A stretch of DNA of 6,894 nucleotides from Clostridia bacterium (GCA_900769375.1 CAAGGN010000046.1:1-6894); one strand, 5' to 3'. Positions 1 through 6,722 are shown, counted from the stretch's first letter. Notes: a model not told the origin generated them from the letters alone. Program-made: numbers and translations.

Positions 1-537
1 CTTGCCGTGTTCTATAAGGTCAAAGTGAAGTTCGAGAATGGTATGGTAAGGCGTTACCGAAAAGGAATCGTGATTTGTCCTTTTAAACGGCGCAAAGGAA
101 AGATGAGAAACCAAGCTTTCCTCCGCCTTCGATAGATTTTTCTTATCGATGAGTATATCTATATCGCTGCTGGTCCTCATCCAAGTGGCAGGGTAATAGA
201 ATTTGATTACCGAGCCCTTAAGAGGGATAAAGGGTATTTTAGATTTTTCGAGGGTATCGCAGATGCCCTTTAAGGTAAAACCGTTTTGCTCATCGCGGAA
301 AATCGCAGAAAACTGATCTTTTTGAAAGCGTCTGCAATACTCATCGTTTTCATCCATTAAATTGTTTTTAATTAGTGACTCGGAAATTATATGAGCAAGG
401 TCGTGTTTTTTGGAAAGGGCGTAAAGCTCGGGGAGCTTTTCCGTTGAGAAGAGAGCCGCCTCGCTTTCGCTTAGCATCCTATCGTGAATAATGCAGTTTA
501 GCAAAGCGAATAAAAGCTTAGTTATTTCCTTATTCAA
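1..537 (-). CDS. Nucleotidyltransferase-like protein, PF14907 type (3' end beyond window)
   Basis: The frame is open for 179 codons and runs off the window at position 1, so the C-terminus is missing. I choose the TTG at 537-535 because a strong GGAGG (545-549) lies 7 nt upstream; the first in-frame ATG (codon 21) has no comparable site. Residues 1-100 are mostly helical-looking. The segment PFIPLKGSVIKFYYP (residues 102-116), then MRTSSDIDILID (120-131) and LELHFDL (168-174), fits the uncharacterised nucleotidyltransferase family PF14907. In that reading K107-G108 precedes strand 1, D125 and D127 are the metal-binding Asp-x-Asp pair, and the ELH motif supplies a third acidic residue. The family's substrate is unknown. 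It follows the glycosyltransferase-like gene by 19 nt and so belongs to the same operon. A role in modifying the glycan or an attached group is inference only. Confidence 0.72.
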   Translation of the reverse strand, partial: MNKEITKLLFALLNCIIHDRMLSESEAALFSTEKLPELYALSKKHDLAHIISESLIKNNLMDENDEYCRRFQKDQFSAIFRDEQNGFTLKGICDTLEKSKIPFIPLKGSVIKFYYPATWMRTSSDIDILIDKKNLSKAEESLVSHLSFAPFKRTNHDSFSVTPYHTILELHFDLIEHGK

Positions 538-544
538 GGTTCTC

Positions 545-549
545 CCTCC
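545..549 (-). promoter_or_regulatory. Ribosome binding site deciding a TTG start
   Basis: GGAGG, inside the purine run GGGAGGGAGA, sits 7 nt before the TTG at 537-535 and lies wholly in the 19-nt gap after the preceding stop (TAA at 559-557). Its strength and spacing are the main reason for accepting the rare TTG start of the nucleotidyltransferase-like gene. Confidence 0.75.
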
Positions 550-556
550 CGTAAAA

Positions 557-1537
557 TTATTTTAAAAAATTATCTATAAATTCTATAAAGTTTTTTTGCG
601 AAAAATCGCCGTTATAATTATAATCTATGTTTTCCATATGATTTTTGATAAAATCAACGGATATATCGTCCTCATCCTCGAAATATAAAACGAAGTCCTT
701 GTTATAGTAGGGAGTGTCCTTAATTTCAGGGCAGTTGGTTATAAGCATTTTATTATAGGCGAGGGCTTCGATGGTGCGGTAGGTCTTTCCCTTTGAGCCC
801 CCTTGAACGATTTCTAAAAGGGCCTTTGCGGACGCTTCCCTTGCGAGATACTCTTTGAAGGGAAGATTTTTATCCCCGTAGATTATGCCGTCCTTAATTC
901 TTTCGGTTTTCGGCACCTCGGTAACATAAAAATAACAATCAAGGCCGCTTTGAGTGAATTTTTCATAAAGCTTGCGAATCAGCGGAAGGCGGTTTTTAGC
1001 GGCGCCTATAAACGCTATATCGCATTTAGGGAACTCTTGAAGCTTATCTTCTGGGAACACCGAATATCCCACCGAATGAAGCAAAAATCCGTATTTCTTT
1101 GCATCATCGGGGTTATAAACAATGGCGGCGTCAAAATCATTCTTAATTATATCAAGGGTAAGGTGACGGTTGCTTTGGAGAGCTTGTTTAACGGTATCGT
1201 TAAAATGAATTATAAGCTTGCAGCCATCATATCTTTTGCGAAGAAATTTGATTAGTCGCTTATCATACCAAGGCGGCGAAATCACTATGCAAATCGGCCT
1301 ATTCTCTTGGAATTTGTCACTTAAAAGCGATTTATATATAGCCGATTTAAAGGGCAGAGAAAACACCTTATTTGCGCCTATAGAAAGATAGAATCGAAGA
1401 AAAAGGTCAAAAAGCTTATTCTCAGAAAGGCGGCTTTTGTTAACCTTTTTTGCAATGTTCAATTCCTCGAATTCGCACATGGTGCAATCCGCCATACAGT
1501 CACTTACAAGAAAAAGATAATTATATCTTAAATTCAT
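557..1537 (-). CDS. GT-B fold glycosyltransferase-like protein (CgeB/GT1-like)
   Basis: This 326-residue protein has no signal peptide or clear membrane segment, so it is probably cytosolic or peripheral. The architecture looks like a two-Rossmann GT-B enzyme. An N-terminal half contains ISPPWYDKRLIKFLRK (residues 86-101) and KLIIHFNDTV (107-116). A C-terminal half contains DIAFIGAAKNRLPLI (173-187) and the donor-site-like stretch LLEIVQGGSKGKTYRTIEAL (240-259), followed by NKMLIT. The last pattern resembles the end of retaining glycosyltransferases, where the Glu of IEAL (E257) would sit near the nucleotide sugar. Donor and acceptor cannot be told. The start is firm: ATG at 1537-1535 overlaps the flippase stop as ATGA, with AGGAG (1544-1548) 6 nt upstream, so translation is probably coupled. 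The N-terminus carries a CX3CX2C motif (C14, C18, C21), unusual for this fold. Family assignment rests on motif resemblance only. Confidence 0.68.
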   Translation of the reverse strand: MNLRYNYLFLVSDCMADCTMCEFEELNIAKKVNKSRLSENKLFDLFLRFYLSIGANKVFSLPFKSAIYKSLLSDKFQENRPICIVISPPWYDKRLIKFLRKRYDGCKLIIHFNDTVKQALQSNRHLTLDIIKNDFDAAIVYNPDDAKKYGFLLHSVGYSVFPEDKLQEFPKCDIAFIGAAKNRLPLIRKLYEKFTQSGLDCYFYVTEVPKTERIKDGIIYGDKNLPFKEYLAREASAKALLEIVQGGSKGKTYRTIEALAYNKMLITNCPEIKDTPYYNKDFVLYFEDEDDISVDFIKNHMENIDYNYNGDFSQKNFIEFIDNFLK

Positions 1538-3051
1538 TTTCTTCTCCTGAGTTTATTAAGGGTTGGTTTTATCAAAGAGGCAAACTGCGCTCTGTAAAAA
1601 ATCAAATTTACAATCAGGCATACTGCAAGACAAATTGCGCCTATGGGAAGAGCGAGGCAGAGCCAACCCGCAAAGTTGACGCTTTTTAGTTCTAACCAAC
1701 AAGCGCTTAAAACCATAAGTCCTGCCGAAAGGGTATCAACAAGAAGCTGCTTTATAAAACTCATTGCGCTAATGTTAATAATATTTTTTATAAGGTAAAC
1801 TGCGAGATATAAGAGCTTATAAAGGGTTGATATAAGGGTGCCTACTGCAATCCCCACAAGACCAAACTTATAAACGAAAATAACCGAAACAAGTATGTTA
1901 AGAGCGGGCTCTAAAAGAGCGCCCAATTGAGTTTCTTTGAAATGTCCCGCAACCTGAACGACGGTATCATAGGGAAGTTGAATGCATTTTACCGCTATGG
2001 CGCAGCAGATTAAGGCGGAAAATAAAGGGGCGATATAGGAGGAGGAATCGTGAAGACCGGCGGTATAAACCCTAACGAATGGTACCAAGAGAATTCCTGC
2101 AACCGTAAACAGATAGGTGGTGGCGGTATGGGTTAACCATTCGAATTTATAAAAGGATTTTAAGAGCACGTCTTTTTTCTCGGTGGCCAACACGTTGCCC
2201 AAATAGGACGAAACGCCTAAGGAAAGGGAGGTAATAGCGCTTCTTATACCGTTTACCACCATATAGTAAACGCCGTAAACGCTGACGTTTGTAAGGGTGG
2301 AAAGAAAGGTAAGGATAATAACGTCGGCCTTTTCCTGAACAACGAAGGCGATATGTTGGGCAATACCGTTCCATTTTTGTTTAATGGGCTCTTCGGTATA
2401 TTTGATTTTAAGATTAAGGTTATAATGCTTTTTAACGTAAAGCGTAAGGATTAAGGGCCTTGCAATAAATATCAATGAGGATATGGCCTTAACCGCAATA
2501 ATATGAAGCCCTAATTTAATAAGAATAATTGAAACCACCGTATTGGCAAGAAGGGAAAAAACTTCGGTGATAAAGGGAATATATTGCTTCTGGTCAGATT
2601 TTAAAAGCAGGGTATACGCTACGCCGAAAAAATATCTGAAAAAGGTACTGGCGGCAATTATAAAAATAAGGGAGCCCGATACCATAAAATTAAAGGACTC
2701 GGCAACGAAAATGGGATAAACGCATATTAGTCCCAATACGTAGACGGCGAGAATTAGGGCGATAATTCTATAAAACCGCTGAGCAGAAACAACAACCGCG
2801 CTTATTTTATCATTATCCTTTTCGGCTAATGGGCGGTAGAGATTTGCGGGTACCACCGCGCCAACTCCCAATTCGCAAAAGGATATAAAGCCGAGAAAAT
2901 TAGTAATCGATGAAATAAGTCCATTGGTTTCGGAGCCGTAGGCGCCTAAAATAAATCGGGGCAGAACGAAACCGCAAATGATGGTTGTGATTTGTAGGGT
3001 TAAGGACCAAAATGTATTCTTTTTTAAATATAAAGAACGACTATTTTCCAT
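1534..3051 (-). CDS. wzx: Wzx-type oligosaccharide flippase (MATE/MOP superfamily)
   Basis: This 505-residue, highly hydrophobic protein has about 12-14 membrane segments by eye. It fits the polysaccharide transporter branch of the MOP superfamily, which flips undecaprenyl-linked repeat units from the cytoplasmic to the outer face. The N-terminus SRSLYLKKNTFWSLTLQ (residues 4-20), then YGSETNGLISSITNFLGFIS (38-57) and LGVGAVVPANLYRPLAEKDN (61-80), is typical of Firmicutes members. Length matches the family (about 480-520). I take the ATG at 3051, which overlaps the end of the GT4 gene by 11 nt. The frame stays open upstream to about 3138, but that stretch lies inside the GT4 coding region, is not hydrophobic and does not look like a flippase N-terminus. 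The Shine-Dalgarno is weak (GGA at 3057-3059), so translation is probably coupled to GT4. Its presence argues for a Wzx/Wzy-type rather than ABC-transporter pathway. Confidence 0.9.
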   Translation of the reverse strand: MENSRSLYLKKNTFWSLTLQITTIICGFVLPRFILGAYGSETNGLISSITNFLGFISFCELGVGAVVPANLYRPLAEKDNDKISAVVVSAQRFYRIIALILAVYVLGLICVYPIFVAESFNFMVSGSLIFIIAASTFFRYFFGVAYTLLLKSDQKQYIPFITEVFSLLANTVVSIILIKLGLHIIAVKAISSLIFIARPLILTLYVKKHYNLNLKIKYTEEPIKQKWNGIAQHIAFVVQEKADVIILTFLSTLTNVSVYGVYYMVVNGIRSAITSLSLGVSSYLGNVLATEKKDVLLKSFYKFEWLTHTATTYLFTVAGILLVPFVRVYTAGLHDSSSYIAPLFSALICCAIAVKCIQLPYDTVVQVAGHFKETQLGALLEPALNILVSVIFVYKFGLVGIAVGTLISTLYKLLYLAVYLIKNIINISAMSFIKQLLVDTLSAGLMVLSACWLELKSVNFAGWLCLALPIGAICLAVCLIVNLIFYRAQFASLIKPTLNKLRRRK

Positions 3052-4228
3052 AATTTTCCGCAAACCTTCTGAAATCTTCGTAAAATTCCGCACGCTTCTT
3101 GGATAGAAGAGCGACGTCATACTGCTTTGAGTTTTCAAAGTTTTCCTTTGCCAAATCGGCTAAATCCTCGGGGGTGAGGGTCTTGAGCAATTTGACGATT
3201 CCCTTAATATCCTTGCGACCGAAAAGCATACGTTCGTTTATAAGCTCGGGAAGTCCCGCAATTTTAGTACCCATACAAGGAACGGCGCAGCTCATGGCTT
3301 CAATCACCGATCTCGGAAGGCCTTCCTGCAAACTGGGTTGAATATACATATCAAGGGTTTTCAACCAATCGAATATTTTTTCATGGGGAATGGCTCCAAT
3401 GATATTAACCTGCTCTGCAACACCTGCTTCACGGGCGGTTTTTAAAAGAAACGTTGGGTCGCCACCGCCTGCAATATCGTATCTGAAATTGGTAAAGCCC
3501 TGTTTTTTGAGTTCTGCCAACGCTTTAATTACGAATTGTTGGCCCTTGTATTTAACGTCAACTGCGGCGGCGGTGCCGAGGACAAAGATGCCGTTATGAT
3601 TTTTGATTTTATTAAGGCGCTCTGCTAATACGTTTTCGTCGAAATCGTTTAAAGTAACGTCGGAGCAATCCATAGTTTTATTTTTTGAGGGATAACGCTT
3701 TTGCAAAAATTTTTTGGTAACGTATAAAGAGTAAGGGGCATTTTTTACGTTGCGCTTTGCCACAAAAAATTTATAAGGGGCTATAAGCTTGCCCTTTAAG
3801 CTATGATTCCAAAATGCATCCCAAGGACAACCCACTACCTCTATAAGATAGGGCTTATTCAGTTTTCTGCAAAGTTTTATTATATCGGAATTGGCAACGC
3901 GGATAATTACAAAATCTGCATTTTCAAGAAGTTTTTCTTGAAGTTTTCTCGTTGATCTTCTTCTTTTTGGGGAAATAAACGCTTTAAGAGATGAATATTG
4001 ATGAGGCAAAAGGGCAAGCTCGAATCCATCGGTATTAAGAGGATATTTTTTGATCTTTTCTTCTTCGGCGGATAATAAGGCGCTGCAATCGGACATAACT
4101 ACGGTAAGTTTATCGCAGATGTTTAAATATCTTTTCCACATTTGGTCGGGGAAATTTCCGCCGACGTATAGGTTGTCCTCTGCATCGCGGTAAACTCTTT
4201 CCGCGGTGTTATAAAAAAGCAGATTCAT
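3041..4228 (-). CDS. GT4-family glycosyltransferase (glycogen synthase/PimA-like GT-B)
   Basis: This 395-residue protein has the C-terminal domain of a retaining GT4 enzyme. GIFVLGTAAAVDVKYKGQQF (residues 213-232) carries the KGQ motif. DIAGGGDP (251-258), VNIIGAIPHEKIFDWLKTLD (274-293) and YIQPSLQEGLPRSVIEAMSC (295-314) follow. E302 and E310 form the EX7E motif that contacts the donor, and GTKIAGLPELI (320-330) completes the nucleotide-sugar site. It should transfer a sugar from a nucleotide donor to the growing lipid-linked repeat unit on the cytoplasmic face; the sugar is unknown. I start at the ATG at 4228-4226 with GGAGG (4234-4238) 5 nt upstream. An in-frame TTG at 4240 would lie upstream of and overlap that site, so it is unlikely. 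The acceptor-binding N-terminal half is less conserved, as usual. The 3' end overlaps the flippase start by 11 nt. Confidence 0.9.
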   Translation of the reverse strand: MNLLFYNTAERVYRDAEDNLYVGGNFPDQMWKRYLNICDKLTVVMSDCSALLSAEEEKIKKYPLNTDGFELALLPHQYSSLKAFISPKRRRSTRKLQEKLLENADFVIIRVANSDIIKLCRKLNKPYLIEVVGCPWDAFWNHSLKGKLIAPYKFFVAKRNVKNAPYSLYVTKKFLQKRYPSKNKTMDCSDVTLNDFDENVLAERLNKIKNHNGIFVLGTAAAVDVKYKGQQFVIKALAELKKQGFTNFRYDIAGGGDPTFLLKTAREAGVAEQVNIIGAIPHEKIFDWLKTLDMYIQPSLQEGLPRSVIEAMSCAVPCMGTKIAGLPELINERMLFGRKDIKGIVKLLKTLTPEDLADLAKENFENSKQYDVALLSKKRAEFYEDFRRFAENYGK

Positions 4229-4233
4229 ATTAT

Positions 4234-4238
4234 CCTCC
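4234..4238 (-). promoter_or_regulatory. Ribosome binding site of the GT4 gene
   Basis: GGAGG lies 5 nt before the ATG at 4228 and decides the start against the in-frame TTG at 4240. The 35-nt spacer between the dehydrogenase stop and this gene is the longest inside the operon. I see no hairpin or -35/-10 pair in it. Confidence 0.8.
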
Positions 4239-4263
4239 AAGAATTAAAAACCGAAAAATCAAA

Positions 4264-5163
4264 TTAAATTAACGAGAGATTATTTTTAATAAGTTCGAAA
4301 AGGCGCCCATTGTTGCCTTCGCCGACAAAACTGTTGTGCGGGGTTATGATAACATTTTCCATATCCCATAAGGGACTGTCAGGGGACAAGGGTTCTTCGT
4401 TAAAAACGTCTAAAACAGCGCCCGAAAGAGCGCCGCAGTTAAGAGCGGAAACTAAAGCGTTTTCATTTACGATGGGTCCTCTCGCAACGTTGACGAGTAT
4501 AGCGCCCTTTTTAACCGAGGAAAGCAAAGCATCGTTAAACATATCCTTGGTTTTATCCGTAAGGGGTAGGGTAAGAACTATAATATCGGATTTGCCGAGG
4601 GCGGCTTCGATGCCTTGGAGAGTAAAGAACTCATTAAAGTAATCTCCTTGGGGCTCGATTAAATCAACGCCCAAAACGGTGGTGTCAAAAGCACCGAAAC
4701 GCTTGGCGCACTCGGTACCGACGCTACCGCAACCAACAATAGTCACCGTTTTTCCGAAAAGTTCCAGAAGGGATCGGTGTTTTTCCCATTTGTGTTCCCT
4801 TTGGTTATCAGAAAAGAATCGGCTTTGCTTATATAAACCGAGAACACCGCAAAGGGCGAATTCTGCCATGGGAGCGCTATAGACACCCTTGGCGTTATAG
4901 ATTTTAATGCCTTTTTCTTTGATGAAATCCATAGGAACGCGGTCAAAGCCCGCGCTTGTAAGCTGGATGAATTTGAGAGCGGTAAAATCCTTTATATCAT
5001 GGTAAAGAAAGAGACCGTTGCAAATAACCCCTTCAATTTCTTCGGGCTCGCAGGGCAAAGCGTCCTTCTCATATTGCATAAAAAGGACATCGTTTTCCAT
5101 GGATTTCAGGAATCTGAGCTGTTCTTCGGTGCAATTAAAGGCACCGGTTACAAGTAGTTTCAT
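4264..5163 (-). CDS. D-isomer-specific 2-hydroxyacid dehydrogenase
   Basis: This 299-residue cytosolic NAD(P)-dependent oxidoreductase would reversibly reduce a 2-oxo acid to the (R)-2-hydroxy acid. The nucleotide-binding domain has TVTIVGCGSVGTECAKRFG (residues 139-157), with GxGxxG at G144, G146 and G149. D167 sits at the end of the second strand, which favours NAD over NADP. The family signature LVNVARGPIVNENALVSAL (223-241) contains catalytic R228, DVFNEEPL (252-259) contains E257, and TPHNS (274-278) contains H276, so the Arg-Glu-His triad is complete. It is a little shorter than the usual 310-340 residues. The start is the ATG at 5163 with AGGAG (5169-5173) 5 nt upstream, overlapping the TAG stop of the aldolase gene. 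It most resembles phosphoglycerate or glyoxylate/hydroxypyruvate reductase-type members, but the substrate cannot be read from sequence. Placement next to an aldolase suggests it acts on the aldolase product or a related 2-oxo acid. Confidence 0.9.
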   Translation of the reverse strand: MKLLVTGAFNCTEEQLRFLKSMENDVLFMQYEKDALPCEPEEIEGVICNGLFLYHDIKDFTALKFIQLTSAGFDRVPMDFIKEKGIKIYNAKGVYSAPMAEFALCGVLGLYKQSRFFSDNQREHKWEKHRSLLELFGKTVTIVGCGSVGTECAKRFGAFDTTVLGVDLIEPQGDYFNEFFTLQGIEAALGKSDIIVLTLPLTDKTKDMFNDALLSSVKKGAILVNVARGPIVNENALVSALNCGALSGAVLDVFNEEPLSPDSPLWDMENVIITPHNSFVGEGNNGRLFELIKNNLSLI

Positions 5164-5171
5164 ATATACTC

Positions 5172-5996
5172 CTATTGGCAGATAGAATCTACGATGGCTT
5201 TAAGCTCTGCCTTGTTTTTTTGGAAAAATTCCTCGTCCTGCAAGGAACAGAAATTCAGATGTTCTCTGATTCCCTTAACCCCTTCGCTGAATTGCTTTTG
5301 CAAAGCAGGTATATCTGGTTCGCCGTTTATATTGCAAAAACTTCGAGAAAGAATTACGCAGGATGAACCCATTCTTACGTGCTCGGCAAGTATCTTTTCA
5401 CTGTTGAGAATACCGCTGCCTAAAGCCGCAATTCCGCCAAAGCCAAAGAAAAGTCCGCGGTCTTTGAATTTTTTAGCCGCCTTTTCAACGATACCGTCCG
5501 AGAGGGGCTTAAACATAAATTTAAAGCCGTATCCAAGACTTAAATCATTAAGTCCTATATAAACTTCGTCGATAAGTGGGTGGGAAATAATTTCATCTAT
5601 ACCCTCTACGGCCTCGGGGGTCTCAAACAAAAGCATAGTTTTGCATCTGCCCGCCACCGCCTCTAAAAATCTATGGGCTTCTTTTTTTGTTTTAAAATAG
5701 GGAAGCATAATAATATCCGCCCCCGCTTTTATTACCTCGTCGATTTCTTCCTCGGTGGAGGAGTATGCTTCAGTGCGGTCGTGAACGGGGTTTATCCTTA
5801 CGAGAAGCTCGGCTTTTTTTAATGTCTTGCGGATGTTTTTTATATCATCTACGGTGTGATGATTCTGCACCGTATCCATTCCGCCTTGGCGAAGATGCTT
5901 GCCGATATATTCCATATCGATAAAAATTCTGTCAACACCCGCGTTTTCGGCAACGGTTGCCACGTCGGTGCTATTTGTTATATACATCAGTTTCAT
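5172..5996 (-). CDS. HpcH/HpaI aldolase/citrate lyase family protein, polysaccharide-locus subtype
   Basis: This 274-residue protein of the PF03328 TIM-barrel family has members that make or break C-C bonds of pyruvate or acyl-CoA substrates using a divalent metal. Strand 1 region VDRIFIDMEYIGK (residues 21-33) corresponds to the DxEH motif of HpaI, but has Tyr30 where HpaI has catalytic His45. LLVRIN (64-69) supplies R67, the counterpart of HpaI Arg70. LLFETPEAVEGI (122-133) supplies metal ligand E125, and YIGLNDLSLGYG (146-157) supplies D151. HVRMGSSCVILSRSFCN (206-222) closes the barrel. The extended N-terminal insert KHLRQGGMDTVQNHHTVDDI (33-52) is unlike HpaI and matches my memory of a subtype seen in capsule loci; its function is not established. 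The start is the ATG at 5996, 5 nt after the previous stop, with GAG (6005-6007) 8 nt upstream; a second in-frame ATG at 5987 has no ribosome site. Confidence 0.85.
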   Translation of the reverse strand: MKLMYITNSTDVATVAENAGVDRIFIDMEYIGKHLRQGGMDTVQNHHTVDDIKNIRKTLKKAELLVRINPVHDRTEAYSSTEEEIDEVIKAGADIIMLPYFKTKKEAHRFLEAVAGRCKTMLLFETPEAVEGIDEIISHPLIDEVYIGLNDLSLGYGFKFMFKPLSDGIVEKAAKKFKDRGLFFGFGGIAALGSGILNSEKILAEHVRMGSSCVILSRSFCNINGEPDIPALQKQFSEGVKGIREHLNFCSLQDEEFFQKNKAELKAIVDSICQ

Positions 5997-6001
5997 TAGC
6001 T

Positions 6002-6631
6002 TTACTCTTTCGTAGTTACAGTTTCTTTTTCTTCCTTCTGTACGGTAGCGCCGACATTTTCGTTATCGGCATTACTGAGCACCTTGAAAACGGTCATAAA
6101 AAGTATCTTGATATCAAGCCATAAAGAAACATTTTCCACATACCAGACATTAAGTTCAATTCTTTTGTTCCATTCAACTGCTTTTCTGCCGTTTATCTGC
6201 GCCCACCCCGTAATACCGGGGCGCACGTTAAACATCTTAAACTGCTCCTCAGTATATTCGGTTATAGGCCAAGGATGGTAGGTAAGAGGAGGGCGAGGGC
6301 CTATAAAACTCATATCGCCCCTTAAGATATTGAAAAATTGGGGAAGTTCATCAAGAGAGGTTTTGCGAAGGATATTTCCGATTTTAGTAACTCTCGGGTC
6401 CTTATTGTCGGAATAAACCCCGCCCTTTTCGGCATCTATAATCATGGTTCTGAATTTCAATATGTAGAAACTTTTTCCGCCTTTCCCGAGCCGCTCTTGC
6501 CTGAAGATAGCGGGTCCGCCGTCCTGCAATTTTACAAGCAGGGCAATAATCCCCATGGGAAGCGCCAAAACTATTATGGCTATCAGCGATACAATAATGT
6601 CCATAAAGCGTTTAAAGAATTTTTTATACAT
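6002..6631 (-). CDS. Phosphoglycosyl transferase initiating the lipid-linked repeat unit (PF02397)
   Basis: This 209-residue enzyme of the small monotopic type (PglC, WcaJ C-terminal domain) moves a sugar-1-phosphate from a UDP-sugar to undecaprenyl phosphate and starts the repeat unit. One hydrophobic stretch (about residues 11-35) is the re-entrant membrane helix. KFRTM (59-63), TSLDELPQFFNILRGDMSFI (91-110), GPRPP (111-115) and RPGITGWAQINGR (137-149) are the family motifs. D94-E95 is the catalytic dyad, with D94 expected to form the phosphosugar intermediate. There is no N-terminal four-helix/CoA-binding-like domain, so it is not the large WbaP/WcaJ form. After about residue 185 comes a charged tail rich in Glu, Lys and Thr. 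I start at the ATG at 6631, since AAGGTG (6638-6643) is spaced 6 nt upstream; a GTG at 6640 would use part of that site as its own codon. It is the first gene after the promoter. Confidence 0.93.
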   Translation of the reverse strand: MYKKFFKRFMDIIVSLIAIIVLALPMGIIALLVKLQDGGPAIFRQERLGKGGKSFYILKFRTMIIDAEKGGVYSDNKDPRVTKIGNILRKTSLDELPQFFNILRGDMSFIGPRPPLTYHPWPITEYTEEQFKMFNVRPGITGWAQINGRKAVEWNKRIELNVWYVENVSLWLDIKILFMTVFKVLSNADNENVGATVQKEEKETVTTKE

Positions 6632-6637
6632 CAATTT

Positions 6638-6643
6638 CACCTT
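6638..6643 (-). promoter_or_regulatory. Ribosome binding site of the phosphoglycosyl transferase gene
   Basis: AAGGTG lies 6 nt before the ATG at 6631. Its last three bases form an in-frame GTG (6638-6640) that a gene caller may pick as the start, adding three residues. The ATG is preferred because the site could not serve a start codon it contains. Confidence 0.65.
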
Positions 6644-6693
6644 AAAAATTTTTATTTATGGGTGCGCAAGGTATAATAATCCATAATATATAA

Positions 6694-6722
6694 ATTATAA
6701 CACTTAATATTATATAAGTCAA
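6694..6722 (-). promoter_or_regulatory. Sigma-A-type extended -10 promoter of the polysaccharide operon
   Basis: Read on the minus strand, TTGACT (-35, 6717-6722) and a perfect TATAAT (-10, 6694-6699) are separated by exactly 17 nt. The -10 is preceded by TGT, giving the extended -10 motif TGnTATAAT. Transcription would start near 6687, leaving an A+T-rich leader of about 55 nt before the ATG at 6631. I see no riboswitch-like or leader-terminator structure in that short leader, which suggests control, if any, by a protein at the promoter or further down the operon. The start site is inferred, not shown. Confidence 0.85.

Noticed and set aside
950..1689. Plus-strand open frames of 79-101 codons opposite the GT-B and flippase genes
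   Set aside because: They are antisense to well-supported genes, lack ribosome sites and resemble no family.
2147..2374. Minus-strand frame of 75 codons inside the flippase
   Set aside because: It is in another frame within a well-supported membrane protein. The Arg/Tyr-rich translation is typical of frame shadows.
3052..3138. In-frame upstream extension of the flippase by 29 codons
   Set aside because: It lies wholly within the GT4 coding region, has no ribosome site at its first ATG, and translates to a hydrophilic stretch unlike flippase N-termini. The ATG at 3051 gives the family-typical start.
4229..4240. TTG start for GT4, four codons upstream of the ATG
   Set aside because: The TTG sits just before the GGAGG and the extension would be encoded by the ribosome site itself. 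The ATG at 4228 has ideal spacing.
4310..5562. Plus-strand open frames of up to 122 codons opposite the dehydrogenase and aldolase genes
   Set aside because: They are shadows of genes with complete catalytic motifs on the minus strand; their translations are low-complexity and Ser/Pro/Leu-rich.
5979..6640. Near-identical start regions (TGAAAyTGATGTATA) at the phosphoglycosyl transferase and aldolase genes
   Set aside because: Only about 15 bases match and the proteins diverge at once. It is more likely coincidence than a duplicated leader, although it does create alternative-start ambiguity at both genes.
6644..6653. Palindromic A5T5 in the leader of the first operon gene
   Set aside because: It is too short and A/T-only in an A+T-rich leader; no flanking GC stem supports a terminator or operator.
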